A DNA stretch of 28,600 nucleotides from DASXSB01 sp036506275 (GCA_036506275.1 DASXSB010000058.1:1-28600); one strand, 5' to 3'; shown: positions 7,397-16,247, counted from the stretch's first letter. Notes: a model not told the origin generated them from the letters alone. Numbers and translations are program-made.

Positions 7397-8808
7397 GGGA
7401 CCGCCGAGCCGTTGCCGCTCGACTCCACGATGGCGAGACCATAAGGATCGTTGCCGACGCCGGTGACGGTGGCGACCGCCTTCAGCGATATGAGGTCGAA
7501 GATCCACACCGTCCCGCTTCCGGTGGTGGCCGTCCGCGCTCCGCCGGAGATCACCGCGAAGCGACCGTCGGCGGTGACCGCCGAGCCCTTGGGCCGCGCG
7601 CTCGCACCATCGGGACGGCTGAGGGGGATGTTGATCACGGGGCCCGGAACGCCCGTGCTCTGGTCGAAGGGGACGATCGACACGTTGTTGGAGCGGAAGT
7701 TCGGCACGATGATCTGACGCCCGTCCGGCGTGAACGACGGTAGGAACGGCCGTGTCGGGACCGTCGGATTCGTGGTGCCGACGAGGACGCGCGCGACCTC
7801 GGCGTTGGGGGCACCGACGCGCGCGAGATCGACGTCGATGATCGAGATGGTGTTGCCCTCGACCGCTACCTGCTGACTTTCGCGATTCGCGGCCACCACC
7901 CAGCGGCCGTTCGGGCTCGTGGTGATACCAAAGGGACCGATCTGGGTCGGAATCCGCATGATTTCCGGTGTCCGCTCGCCCGCGAGCGCGCGCTCGAGAT
8001 CGATCACCGACACGTCGTTGGTGCCGCCGTTGGCGGTGAACAGGTAGCGCTTGCCATCGCTTCCCTGCCCGAGCGTGATGCCGTTGGTGTCGGGAAAGCA
8101 GCCCCACGACGGGTGCGGCGACAGCAGCGGCACCGGGGACAGCGCGCCGTTCGCGTTCACGAACGGGCCGGGGGGATTCGGAAACGTGGGCGGCCCCGCC
8201 GGCGACACGAACGGCACCGGAAACGGCGGGCACGTGAACCCGGGACTGCCGAGCGCCAGCTCCACTTCCCCGCGGAGGCTGCCGGTCTTTCGATCGACGA
8301 ACGTGACGCGGTTCCCGCCGTCTTCCGTGAGGTGGCTCTCGGCGGTGCCGACGACGAACATGTCGGGAAGCAGCACCAGGCCCACGGCGCCGAAGGAGCC
8401 GCTGTCGACGTGCCGCTCGAGGGCGGCGCCGGTGTCATCGTTCTGCGGCTTGATCATCTCGGCGATGGTCATGACGGCGATGTTGCCCCGCCCGCCGTGC
8501 TGGAGGAACTCGTCGTTGTTGATGCTGCCATGGTGGTTGACGACGTACGCGGTCTTTCCGTCCTCGCTCACCACGATGTTGGCGGGGTCCCCGAGCGGCT
8601 TGCCGTCTAGGCGGTTCAGCGCCGTCTTCGACCGGCTCACGATGGCGTTCGGCGTGTTGTTGTTCGGCGTATTGAGCGCGTCCTGGAGGTTGATGGCAAA
8701 GATGCGCGGATCGCGGCGCCCGGTGGCCAGGATGAACGTGTCGGCCCGCGCCTCCGGCGCCACTCCCAGTAGCAAGGCGCCGGCGAGGAGGACATGCTTG
8801 AACCCCAT
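7393..8808 (-). CDS. Secreted beta-propeller (YVTN/lactonase-like) protein
   Basis: A 471-residue protein with a signal peptide (MGFKHVLLAGALLLGVAPEA, cleavage probably after ARA at 22). The body has repeating propeller blades: PANIVVSEDGKTAYVVNHHG, KRYLFTANGGTNDVSVIDL, PFGITTSPNGRWVVAANRES, SFTPDGRQIIVPNFRSNNVS and GSAVTADGRFAVISGGA. These are the strand-turn-strand units of the YVTN/lactonase group. A Pro-rich loop at about 189-238 is bracketed by Cys193 and Cys237, which could form a disulfide in the periplasm. AGGAGAT precedes the ATG and a promoter candidate lies at 8868-8896. Its stop overlaps the amidase start. No catalytic residues can be assigned; binding or scaffold roles are as likely as lactonase activity. 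Confidence 0.88.
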   Translation of the reverse strand: MGFKHVLLAGALLLGVAPEARADTFILATGRRDPRIFAINLQDALNTPNNNTPNAIVSRSKTALNRLDGKPLGDPANIVVSEDGKTAYVVNHHGSINNDEFLQHGGRGNIAVMTIAEMIKPQNDDTGAALERHVDSGSFGAVGLVLLPDMFVVGTAESHLTEDGGNRVTFVDRKTGSLRGEVELALGSPGFTCPPFPVPFVSPAGPPTFPNPPGPFVNANGALSPVPLLSPHPSWGCFPDTNGITLGQGSDGKRYLFTANGGTNDVSVIDLERALAGERTPEIMRIPTQIGPFGITTSPNGRWVVAANRESQQVAVEGNTISIIDVDLARVGAPNAEVARVLVGTTNPTVPTRPFLPSFTPDGRQIIVPNFRSNNVSIVPFDQSTGVPGPVINIPLSRPDGASARPKGSAVTADGRFAVISGGARTATTGSGTVWIFDLISLKAVATVTGVGNDPYGLAIVESSGNGSAVP

Positions 8809-8867
8809 CTTCTTATCTCCTCGTGAGAGTGTGTCTCGGTCTTCGTGTGCGAGTGGAGCGGGAGCCG

Positions 8868-8896
8868 ATTGTCGTTGGTTTCCGCGCGAGGGTCAA
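8868..8896 (-). promoter_or_regulatory. Sigma70-type promoter candidate for the beta-propeller/amidase operon
   Basis: On the minus strand TTGACC (8896-8891) and GACAAT (8873-8868) are separated by 17 bp. This matches 5 of 6 and 4 of 6 consensus bases and would start transcription about 50 nt before the ATG at 8808. In such GC-rich DNA this is better than background, but it is untested. Confidence 0.5.
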
Positions 8897-8936
8897 CGCC
8901 AACGGCGCGTGTGCCGTCTCCGGGGGAGGTCGACGT

Positions 8937-9311
8937 TCAGCGGAGCCGGATTGCGTAGGCGGCGCGCGGTCGCGGACGGAGCCGGACGAAGAAATTCAGC
9001 AGCGCGCGCTGCCACCCGTACTTCCGATCGAGCCCCGCGAACACCCGCCGCGCTTCGTCACCGTCGAGCGGACGCGCCGTCCCTTCCGCCCAGTCGCCGG
9101 TGACCGTGCCGCGCGCATTGCAGGGAGCGATCCGCACGCCCGGATTGTGGCGCAGGCGCTTGACCTTGCCGGAGGCGGCCATCGTGTAGAACGCGAGCTC
9201 GCCGTCGAGCTCGACGAACCACACCGGTGTGCGCACCGGCGTGCCGTCGCGGCGATAGCTTTCCACACTGACGTAGCGCCCGCCGGCGAACTGTCCGCGA
9301 CCGGTCGTCAT
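8937..9311 (-). CDS. PPOX-class (probable F420-dependent) split-barrel oxidoreductase
   Basis: A 124-residue split beta-barrel protein of the pyridoxamine 5'-phosphate oxidase superfamily. The segments GRYVSVESYRRDGTPVRTPV (11-30), FYTMAASGKVKRLRHNPGVR (41-60) and IAPCNARGTVTGDW match the small family of PPOX-class F420-dependent enzymes, in which the SGKVKR stretch contacts the cofactor phosphate. The reaction is probably an F420H2-linked reduction, but FMN or haem use cannot be excluded. It lies 49 bp downstream of the formamidase-like gene on the same strand and may be co-transcribed with it. If the F420 link is right, the host should carry cofactor F420 genes elsewhere. Confidence 0.85.
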   Translation of the reverse strand: MTTGRGQFAGGRYVSVESYRRDGTPVRTPVWFVELDGELAFYTMAASGKVKRLRHNPGVRIAPCNARGTVTGDWAEGTARPLDGDEARRVFAGLDRKYGWQRALLNFFVRLRPRPRAAYAIRLR

Positions 9312-9360
9312 CCCGGGAACCTCGCGCGCGAATTGGCGGCAGCAAGCGCCGCGCCCGCCA

Positions 9361-10758
9361 TCACGCCGTGCCGGCGAAGAGCGACTTCTTGATGATCGCG
9401 TGCACGCCCCAGTTGCCGTCCACGACCTGGGTGACGCCGAAGTCCACCGCGATCGACATGAGCGAGATGGCCTCGTCCTCGTTGAGGCCGCGCGTGGTCA
9501 TGAGGAAGTGGCGCATCTTCCGGAAGGCGTCGCGGAGGGCGAGGTCCACGGACGATTTCGAGTAGATGTCGCTCTGCGCCGTGGGCCCGAGCTCGGCCAG
9601 ATATTTCGGATAGCTGAACCCGTGCAGCACCCACTCGTCCTGCGTCTCCAGCAGCGGGTACTCGAGACCGCTGAGCGCGCTCCCGGCCAGCGTGTCCTTC
9701 TTGCGGAGGACGAGCTGGAACGTTCCCGTGAGCGAGCACTCGATGGCGGTGCCGCACAGCTCGGAATCGCCCTGGGCGGCGTGCGGGTCACCCGCGGAGA
9801 GCAGCGCGCCCGGCACCGCCACCGGGTAATACATGGTCGCGCCCTTGCCGATGCGCCAGTCGTCGATGTTGCCGCCCACCCAGTGAGGCGGGATCGAATC
9901 CACGATGTCGGCTTCCGACGGCGCGAGCCCGATCACGCCGAAATGCGGGCGGATGGGGATGCGCACGTTCTTCAGGACGCCGTGGTTTTCCTGCACGGTC
10001 TTGTGGTCCACGGGCACGCCCGGATAGTCGATGATCTTGTGGATGACGCCGTACGGATCCGTCTGCGGCGTCCAGCGGAAGTTGTAGACGGCCTTGGCCC
10101 AGTTGCGCTCGCCGGTGGCGTCGACCTCGTAGATCGTGATGACCTCGCGCGGCTTGGGATCGGTGAGCAGATCCTTGTAGTGGAAGCCCCACCACGCCGC
10201 GGCATTGCTGCCGAACGCCCTCCCCTTGTACTGGGGATTCGCGCACGGGCGCGGCTTCACGTCGATGATGCGGACCTCCAGGACGTCGCCCGGCTGCGCA
10301 CCGCGCACGGCGATGGGTCCCGTGCAAATGTGGACGCCGAGGCCCTCGCCGGCGCCGCGACCGAACAGCGTGGGCTGCAGCGGCCCCGCCCCGCGCCGGT
10401 CCACGCCTTTCCGCTGGCGGTCCCAGTAGTACACGCTCTCGGCGCCGGGATCGCCTTTCACCATCCGCTCGGCGTCGTCGTTGGCGTGATGGGTGAGCGT
10501 CTCGATGGTGACGAAATCGCCCGAGCTCACCTCCACGAGTGGCTTCAGGAGCTTGCTGAAGTAACCCCAGTGAACGGTCTTGTCGGTGGCGGGAACGTAA
10601 TAATGGTTGGTGGTGCCGGGCACCGGCCCCGGCTGCGCGAGCGCGCCCGCCGCCCCCATCCCGACCGACGCCACGGCGCCGCCGACCACCAGCGCTCCCT
10701 TCAGGAAATCCCGCCGCGCCTCGCTCTCGCTCCGTACCTCGCGCTCCCCGTCGCTCAT
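9361..10758 (-). CDS. Acetamidase/formamidase family protein with Tat signal
   Basis: The family (FmdA_AmdA) hydrolyses formamide or acetamide to ammonia and the acid. The 465-residue protein starts with a twin-arginine signal, RRDFLK at 15-20, a hydrophobic stretch of about 20 residues, and an ALA cleavage site near 41. The mature part has the family landmarks: VRGAQPGDVLEVRIIDVKP, HFGVIGLAP, and the conserved AGDPHAAQGDSELCGTAIE block around residue 326. The ATG at 10758 follows GGAGAGA; the open frame runs further upstream, but there it only mirrors hyuA on the other strand. Export through Tat is odd for this family, which is usually cytoplasmic, and would put ammonia release in the periplasm. 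It is divergent from hyuA over 180 bp, which holds a promoter candidate. Confidence 0.92.
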   Translation of the reverse strand: MSDGEREVRSESEARRDFLKGALVVGGAVASVGMGAAGALAQPGPVPGTTNHYYVPATDKTVHWGYFSKLLKPLVEVSSGDFVTIETLTHHANDDAERMVKGDPGAESVYYWDRQRKGVDRRGAGPLQPTLFGRGAGEGLGVHICTGPIAVRGAQPGDVLEVRIIDVKPRPCANPQYKGRAFGSNAAAWWGFHYKDLLTDPKPREVITIYEVDATGERNWAKAVYNFRWTPQTDPYGVIHKIIDYPGVPVDHKTVQENHGVLKNVRIPIRPHFGVIGLAPSEADIVDSIPPHWVGGNIDDWRIGKGATMYYPVAVPGALLSAGDPHAAQGDSELCGTAIECSLTGTFQLVLRKKDTLAGSALSGLEYPLLETQDEWVLHGFSYPKYLAELGPTAQSDIYSKSSVDLALRDAFRKMRHFLMTTRGLNEDEAISLMSIAVDFGVTQVVDGNWGVHAIIKKSLFAGTA

Positions 10759-10845
10759 GCTCGTCTCTCCGCGTGGATGAAGGTGAACTCCTCGGTGAGC
10801 GTGAAGAGCGCCATTGCTCGCAAGCGCGGCGTCGCGCTGCGGGAA

Positions 10846-10875
10846 ACCATACGTCGCGGTCGTGGCGCGGGTCAA
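10846..10875 (-). promoter_or_regulatory. Sigma70-type promoter candidate for the formamidase-like gene
   Basis: On the minus strand TTGACC (10875-10870) and TATGGT (10851-10846) are 18 bp apart, with 5 of 6 and 4 of 6 consensus bases. Transcription would start about 80 nt before the ATG at 10758, within the region divergent from hyuA. Assigned by eye and not tested. Confidence 0.45.
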
Positions 10876-10938
10876 GCGATGGGCGCCTGCGGGCGGTGCG
10901 ATTGACTTCGCGGTGGCGGCGCGGTACAGGAACGGCCC

Positions 10939-12978
10939 ATGGCTTCCGGTCCCGCTCTCCTCGTCGGTGTGGACGTCGGCGGCACGTTCACCGATCTCGT
11001 GCTGGTCGATGAAGCCTCCGGCACCGTCCGCGTGGCCAAGGTGCCGACGACCGTTCGCAACCAGGCGGACGGTGTCCTCACCGCCCTCGCCGAGGCCGCC
11101 GCCTCCCCCGCGGAATTGAAAATCATCGTCCACGGCACGACCACGGCAACGAACGCCCTCCTCGAGCGCAAGGGCGCGCGCACCGGGCTCATCACCACGC
11201 GCGGCTTCCGCGACGTGCTCGAGCTGGGCCGGCGCACGCGGCCCACGCCGTACGGTCTCAAGGGAACGTTCGAAGCGCTGATTCCCCGCGATCTGCGCCT
11301 GGAGGTGACCGAGCGCATGGACGCGGAGGGACAAGAGGTGACGCCGCTCGCGGAGGACGAGGTGCGGCGGGCGGCGGCGTGGCTCCGCGATCGGGGCGTG
11401 GAAGCCCTCGTGATTCACTTCCTTCATTCCTACGTCAACGACGTGCACGAGCGCCGCGCGCGCGCGGTGGCCGCCGAGGCGTGGCCGAACGCGTACGTGA
11501 CGGCGGGAGCCGAGCTCCTCCCCGAGTACCGGGAATTCGAGCGCGGAACGACGGCCGCCATCAACGGATTCGTCCAGCCGGTGATCGACCGCTACCTGCG
11601 ACAGCTCGCGCGCGAGCTGGCCCGTCAGGGCTACGCGCACGAGCTCCTCGTGATGCAGGGGAACGGCGGGACGATGTCCGTCGACGTGGCCGCGCGCCAC
11701 GCCGTCAACACGCTCATGTCCGGTCCCGCCGCCGGCGTGAAGGCGGCCGCCTTCACCGCGCTCGCGGCCGGCCACGCCAGCGTCATCTCGTGCGACATGG
11801 GCGGCACCAGCTTCGACGTGGGCGTGATCGTGGGCGGCGCGCCCGCGGTCAGCGCGGAAAAGGAGATGGGCTACGGCCTGCCCGTGCGCGTGCCCATGAT
11901 CGACATCCACACGATCGGCGCCGGCGGGGGCTCCATCGCGCGCGTCTCGAGCGCGGGCATCCTCCAGGTGGGGCCGCAGAGCGCGGGCGCGGAGCCCGGT
12001 CCCATCGCCTACGGCCGCGGCGGGGAGGAGCCGACGATCACCGACGCCAACCTCCTCCTCGGCCGGCTCAATCCGGACGGACTGCTGGGCGTCGCGGGCG
12101 GCGTGCCTCTCGACCGTGTGCGCGAGATCGTCGACAAGAAAATCGGAGCGCATCTCGGCCTCGACGGGGTGGCAGCGGCCGCCGCCATCGTGCGTGTCGC
12201 CAACGACAAGATGGCGGGCGCCATCCGCCTCGTCTCGCTCCAGCGCGGTCGCGACCCGCGTGACTTCGTCCTCTTCGCGTTCGGAGGCGCGGGACCGCTC
12301 CACGCGGTGGCCCTCGCGCGCGAGCTGTCGATCCCGCGCGTTCTCGTCCCCGCGCGGCCCGGCATCACCTCCGCGCTCGGCTGCCTCGTCGCGGACGTTC
12401 GCCACGACTTCGTGCGGACGATCAACCAGCCGCTCCTGCGCCTGGACGTCTCCGAAGCGCGCGGAATCCTGGCCGCGCACATCGCCGACGGGCGCCGCTT
12501 GCTCGCCGGCGAGGGCGTCGCGGTGGACACCGTGAGCGTCCAGCACGAGGCGGACATGCAGTTCGCCGGCCAGACGCACGTGTTGACGGTCCCCATCGCG
12601 CGGATGGATTTCACGCGCGAGGACCTCGCGGAGACGTTCGAGCGCGCGTATCGCGAGCGCTTCGGCGTGGAGCTGCGCGAGATGCGCGCGCTCGTCATGA
12701 GCCTGCGCACGGCCGTGATCGGGCACCGTCCTCCCATTGCCCTCGCCGGCCTCGGGGGGACGGTGACGCCGGCGGGGCCGCCGCGCACGCGGCGCGCGTG
12801 GTTCGATCAGAAGTGGTACGACACGCCGATCTACCGGCGGGAGCACGTGCCCGCCGGCGTCACGCTGGTGGGCCCCGCCATCGTCGAGCAGCTCGACGCC
12901 ACCACCGTCATCGAGCCCGGGGATGAGGCCCGGGTGGACGCGCTCGGCAATCTCGAGATCACCGTCAGGGGTCTGTGA
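10939..12978 (+). CDS. hyuA: Hydantoinase/oxoprolinase subunit A
   Basis: The ATP-using subunit of an N-methylhydantoinase, 5-oxoprolinase or acetone-carboxylase-like enzyme that opens a cyclic imide or lactam in the cytoplasm. The 679 residues are full length. The N-terminal domain begins GVDVGGTFTDLVLVDE (about 10-25), the first phosphate-binding loop; HGTTTATNALLERKGA follows. The main domain has SCDMGGTSFDVGV (about 284-296), the second loop of the ASKHA-type ATPase fold, then HTIGAGGGSIA (323-333) and FGGAGPLHA. The C-terminal domain closes with VGPAIVEQLDATTVIEPGD. A weak AGGA lies before the ATG. It is joined to hyuB by TGATG. Hydantoinase and oxoprolinase activities cannot be told apart from sequence alone; the proline and amide context fits either. 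Confidence 0.95.
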   Translation: MASGPALLVGVDVGGTFTDLVLVDEASGTVRVAKVPTTVRNQADGVLTALAEAAASPAELKIIVHGTTTATNALLERKGARTGLITTRGFRDVLELGRRTRPTPYGLKGTFEALIPRDLRLEVTERMDAEGQEVTPLAEDEVRRAAAWLRDRGVEALVIHFLHSYVNDVHERRARAVAAEAWPNAYVTAGAELLPEYREFERGTTAAINGFVQPVIDRYLRQLARELARQGYAHELLVMQGNGGTMSVDVAARHAVNTLMSGPAAGVKAAAFTALAAGHASVISCDMGGTSFDVGVIVGGAPAVSAEKEMGYGLPVRVPMIDIHTIGAGGGSIARVSSAGILQVGPQSAGAEPGPIAYGRGGEEPTITDANLLLGRLNPDGLLGVAGGVPLDRVREIVDKKIGAHLGLDGVAAAAAIVRVANDKMAGAIRLVSLQRGRDPRDFVLFAFGGAGPLHAVALARELSIPRVLVPARPGITSALGCLVADVRHDFVRTINQPLLRLDVSEARGILAAHIADGRRLLAGEGVAVDTVSVQHEADMQFAGQTHVLTVPIARMDFTREDLAETFERAYRERFGVELREMRALVMSLRTAVIGHRPPIALAGLGGTVTPAGPPRTRRAWFDQKWYDTPIYRREHVPAGVTLVGPAIVEQLDATTVIEPGDEARVDALGNLEITVRGL

Positions 12979-14720
12979 TGCAAGCGATCGATCCCGTCAC
13001 CCTCGTCGTCGTCCAGAATGGTCTCCAGCAGGTGGCGAGCGAGATGGACCTCACCTTCGAGCGCGCCGCCTTCTCGCCCGTCATCTCGGAAGGGTTCGAT
13101 CGCTCCGACGGCATCTACGATCGCGATACCGGCGACGTCATCGCCCAGGGCGAGCTGGGGCTCCCGATCTTCGTGGGCGTCATGCAGTTCACCACCCGCG
13201 CCGTCATCGAGCGCGCGCGCGACGTCGTGGACGGCGACGTCTTTCTCGTCAACGATCCCTACTGCGGCGGCACCCACCTCATGGACGTGAAGATGGTGAA
13301 GCCGTTCTTCTACCGCGGCCGCCACTGGGCGTGGCTCGCCAACACCGGGCACTGGCCGGACACGGGCGGCGCCGTCCCCGGCGGATTCTCCACACGCGCC
13401 ACCGAGGTGCAGCAGGAGGGCTTGCGCCTGCCCCCCGTCAAGCTCTTCCGGGCGGGCATGATGGACGACGACATCCTCCAGATCGTGCTCGCCAACATCC
13501 GCGTCCCCGAGGAGCGCATCGGCGACATCAAGGCGCAGGTGGCGGCGCTCACGGTGGGCGAGCGCCGGCTCACCGCGCTCCTCGACCGCTACGGCGCCGA
13601 CACGGTGACCGCCTGCATCGCGGAGCTGCGGCGGCGCTCGGAACAGATGATGCGGGCCCACATCGCGAAGATCCCCGACGGCGTTTACCGCGGCGAGGCG
13701 TTCGTCGATTCCGACGGCGTCGATCCCGACCCGCTCGCGATTCGCCTCACCGTCAAGAAGACGGGGAGCGATCTGCACTTCGACTTCTCGGAGTCGAGCC
13801 CGCCCTGCCGCGGGCCGCTCAACAGCGTCATCGCGACGACGAAGGCCGCCGTCTACCTGGCCGTCAAGCACGTCTTCCCCGACGTGCCCATCAACGCCGG
13901 GTGCTTCGAGCCGCTCAAGATCGCGGACCCGCACGGGACGTTCCTCTACGCGCGCTATCCGCGGCCGGTGTCGGGGTGCGCGGCCGAGGTGAGCTCGCGG
14001 ATCGCCGAGAGCGTCTTCGCCGCGCTCGCCCGCGCCATCCCCGACGATCTCTTCGCCGCCCCCGCCGGCACCAGCGGCAATCTCACGCTGGGCGGCTACG
14101 ACCCGCTCAAGGAACGGCACTACATCATGTACGTCTTCTCCGGCGGCGGCTACGGCGGAAGCGCCGACGACGACGGCCTCACCAACGGCTGCTCCACCAT
14201 CGGGATCTCGAAAACGCAGCCGGCGGAGGTGCTCGAGCAGCACTACCCGATCCTCTTCGAGCACTACGCGCTGCGCGAGCGCTCGGGTGGCGCGGGCCGC
14301 ACCCGGGGCGGTTTCGGCGTCGATTACAAGGTGCGTGTCCGGCGGGGCGAGGCGTTGCTCTCGTTCTTGATGGACCACGGGCGCTTCGGTCCGCCGGGGC
14401 TCTTCGGCGGCACGGACGGCGCTCGCAACGAAGTCGTCGTCGAGCGGGCGGGCGTCGCCTATCGCTCTCCGCACTATTCCAAGGACGAGGACATCCGCGT
14501 GGCGGCGGGCGACACCGTGCACGTGCGCACGCCGGGCGGCGGCGGCTACGGCGATCCCCTCACGCGCGCTCCCGAGCTGGTCCTCCGTGACGTCGCACGA
14601 GGCTACGTCACGATGGAGGATGCGGAGCGCGATTACGGCGTCGTGATCAGCGGGGAGTCGCCGGTGGTGGCGCCGGACGCCACCGCGCGTCTCCGTCAGG
14701 AGCGCCGCCTCACTCGATGA
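12978..14720 (+). CDS. hyuB: Hydantoinase/oxoprolinase subunit B
   Basis: Partner of HyuA in the same ATP-dependent hydrolase. The 580-residue chain is full length and carries the family blocks: LVVVQNGLQQVASEMDLTFE near the N-terminus, VFLVNDPYCGGTHLMDVKM (about 89-107) with likely metal-binding residues, LANTGHWPDTGG, FDFSESSPPCRGPLNS, and the glycine-rich end TPGGGGYGDPLTR. The ATG at 12978 overlaps the hyuA stop as TGATG; a GTG one codon earlier is an equal frame alternative. Its 3' end overlaps the convergent binding-protein gene by 11 bp, so no terminator can lie between them. Confidence 0.95.
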   Translation: MQAIDPVTLVVVQNGLQQVASEMDLTFERAAFSPVISEGFDRSDGIYDRDTGDVIAQGELGLPIFVGVMQFTTRAVIERARDVVDGDVFLVNDPYCGGTHLMDVKMVKPFFYRGRHWAWLANTGHWPDTGGAVPGGFSTRATEVQQEGLRLPPVKLFRAGMMDDDILQIVLANIRVPEERIGDIKAQVAALTVGERRLTALLDRYGADTVTACIAELRRRSEQMMRAHIAKIPDGVYRGEAFVDSDGVDPDPLAIRLTVKKTGSDLHFDFSESSPPCRGPLNSVIATTKAAVYLAVKHVFPDVPINAGCFEPLKIADPHGTFLYARYPRPVSGCAAEVSSRIAESVFAALARAIPDDLFAAPAGTSGNLTLGGYDPLKERHYIMYVFSGGGYGGSADDDGLTNGCSTIGISKTQPAEVLEQHYPILFEHYALRERSGGAGRTRGGFGVDYKVRVRRGEALLSFLMDHGRFGPPGLFGGTDGARNEVVVERAGVAYRSPHYSKDEDIRVAAGDTVHVRTPGGGGYGDPLTRAPELVLRDVARGYVTMEDAERDYGVVISGESPVVAPDATARLRQERRLTR

Positions 14721-15699
14721 CCTGGTCGGCGCGGAGCAGCAGCGAGGGCGGGATCTTCACGCCGAGGGCCTTCGCGGTCTTCAGATTGATGAGCAGCTCG
14801 ATGCGGTCCGCCTGCTCGAACGGAAGATTGGCCGGGTTGGCGCCCTTCAGGATCTTGTCGACGAAGACAGCCGCCCGGCGCCACACCTCGGGACGGTTCA
14901 CCCCATACCCCAACAGGCCTCCGTTGTTCACGTACTCCTGATCACCGATCGACGGCAGGCGCCGCTTGACGGCGACCTCGGCAATCGCCCGCCCGTGAGA
15001 TCGGAGCATCGAGTCGTCGACGACGATCAAGCCGTCGCTGCGGCGCTGACTCAGCACGGTGAGAGCGGTGTCGAGGTCCTGGGGGCCTTTGATCGGAACC
15101 AGCTCGAGGCCGATGGTCAGCGCGCGCGCCGTCGCTTCCATCGCCTTGAGCCCGGGGCCGAATGCCTGGTTGGCGGGATTGAACAACACGGCCAGGCGCG
15201 CCAGACTCGGCATCGCCTCACGTAGCAATTCGATCCGCTTCGCGAGCGCGTCCGGGAAATGGAATTGCGTTCCCGTGATGTTTCCGCCCGGCCGAGCGAG
15301 ACTGGGCACGATTCCGGCGGCGACGGCATCCCCCACGATCGCCACCACCACCGGAATGGTCGTCGTCGCTTGTTTCGCCGCGCGCGCACCCGGCGTGCTG
15401 TTGAGGACGAGGACGTCAACTTTGAGGGCGACCAGCTCGGCCGCCAGCGCCGGGAGGCGGTCGTACTCACCGTGGGCTTCCCGAAACTCGATGACCAGAT
15501 TCTTGCCTTCCTCGTAGCCGAGGGCGCGCAGCCCCTGACGAAAGGCGACGTGTCCGGGCCGCTCCGCGGCGTCGATGCCGATCAACCCAATTCGGTAAAT
15601 CCGCTCCGCATGCTGCGCCTCGACCGCGCGCGCGGAGGGGAGGACGCTCGCGCTCACCGCCTGGAGGAAACGGCGCCGGGTCATCATGGCCCGCTTCAT
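14710..15699 (-). CDS. TrpX/ABC_sub_bind-type periplasmic substrate-binding protein, copy 1
   Basis: A 329-residue protein of the ABC_sub_bind family (TrpX-like, periplasmic binding fold type I). The N-terminus has TRRRFLQAVSASVL, a twin-arginine-like signal. The two-lobe fold begins YRIGLIGIDAAERPGHVAFR and shows VDVLVLNSTPGARAAKQAT, SLARPGGNITGTQF and the family's C-terminal FVDKILKGANPANLPFEQAD. The start is uncertain among ATGs at 15699, 15687 and 15684, none with a strong ribosome binding site. No permease or ATPase gene lies near, so it is an orphan component; such proteins are abundant in soil bacteria with unknown ligands. It is paralogous to the gene at 17820-18782 and divergent from msrB by 63 bp. 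Confidence 0.92.
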   Translation of the reverse strand: MKRAMMTRRRFLQAVSASVLPSARAVEAQHAERIYRIGLIGIDAAERPGHVAFRQGLRALGYEEGKNLVIEFREAHGEYDRLPALAAELVALKVDVLVLNSTPGARAAKQATTTIPVVVAIVGDAVAAGIVPSLARPGGNITGTQFHFPDALAKRIELLREAMPSLARLAVLFNPANQAFGPGLKAMEATARALTIGLELVPIKGPQDLDTALTVLSQRRSDGLIVVDDSMLRSHGRAIAEVAVKRRLPSIGDQEYVNNGGLLGYGVNRPEVWRRAAVFVDKILKGANPANLPFEQADRIELLINLKTAKALGVKIPPSLLLRADQVIE

Positions 15700-15762
15700 T
15701 ATGCGACACTCGCGCCGCCGCCCGCTTCACAGGGGTCGACGACGGGGATACAGTGTGGGCCC

Positions 15763-16221
15763 ATGAGCACGCGCTCGGTGTCCGGGTTCGATCTCGGTCC
15801 CCTCGCCGCCGCTGATCGCGAGCGCCTGGCGCGCGGGCTCACCCGCGAGGAACGCCGGGTGATGCTGGACCATGGAACGGAGCCGCCCTTCTGCGGCGGC
15901 TTGCTCGACAACAAGCAGGCCGGCGTCTACGCGTGCCGGCTCTGCGAGCTGCCGCTGTTCCGCTCGGGCACCAAGTTCGATTCGCGCACGGGCTGGCCGA
16001 GCTTCTTCGAGCCGTTCGATCCCGAGCACGTGACGTCCGTGCGCGACCGCAGCTACGGGATGGAACGCATCGAGATCCGCTGCCGCCGCTGCGACGGCCA
16101 TCTCGGTCACGTGTTCCCGGACGGCCCGCCGCCGACCGGGCTTCGCTACTGCATGAACTCCGCCTCCCTGAAATTCTTCGCCGACGGCGCCGACCTTCCC
16201 CGCGAGGTGCCGCAACCGTAG
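15763..16221 (+). CDS. msrB: Peptide-methionine (R)-S-oxide reductase MsrB
   Basis: Reduces the R form of methionine sulfoxide in proteins, using thioredoxin. The 152 residues cover the full domain. Zinc is held by Cys58 and Cys61 (ACRLCE) and Cys107 and Cys110 (RCRRCDGHLGH). The catalytic Cys130 lies in RYCMNSASLKF. The usual resolving Cys in the KFDSGCGWPSF block is replaced: here it reads KFDSRTGWPSF with Thr76. Cys44 in EPPFCGG is the likely substitute, as in the MsrB subclass with an alternative recycling Cys described from Xanthomonas. The gene lies 26 bp before the dipeptide-type binding protein and may be co-transcribed with it. No signal peptide is seen, so it is cytoplasmic. Confidence 0.96.
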   Translation: MSTRSVSGFDLGPLAAADRERLARGLTREERRVMLDHGTEPPFCGGLLDNKQAGVYACRLCELPLFRSGTKFDSRTGWPSFFEPFDPEHVTSVRDRSYGMERIEIRCRRCDGHLGHVFPDGPPPTGLRYCMNSASLKFFADGADLPREVPQP

Positions 16222-16247
16222 CCATCGAACCGATGAGGAGACAACTC

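Noticed and set aside
10902..10930. TTGACT and TACAGG 17 bp apart as a hyuA promoter
   Set aside because: The -10 match is poor and the start of transcription would fall about 5 nt before the ATG, removing the ribosome binding site.
9361..12846. Very long minus-strand open frame extending the formamidase-like protein far upstream
   Set aside because: Beyond 10758 it only mirrors hyuA on the other strand; the extra sequence is low-complexity Arg/Ala/His-rich, and the Tat signal with GGAGAGA marks the true start.
12831..14522. 563-residue minus-strand frame opposite hyuB
   Set aside because: Composition is that of an antisense shadow in high-GC DNA (runs of His, Arg, Val, Glu) and hyuB is complete and convincing on the other strand.
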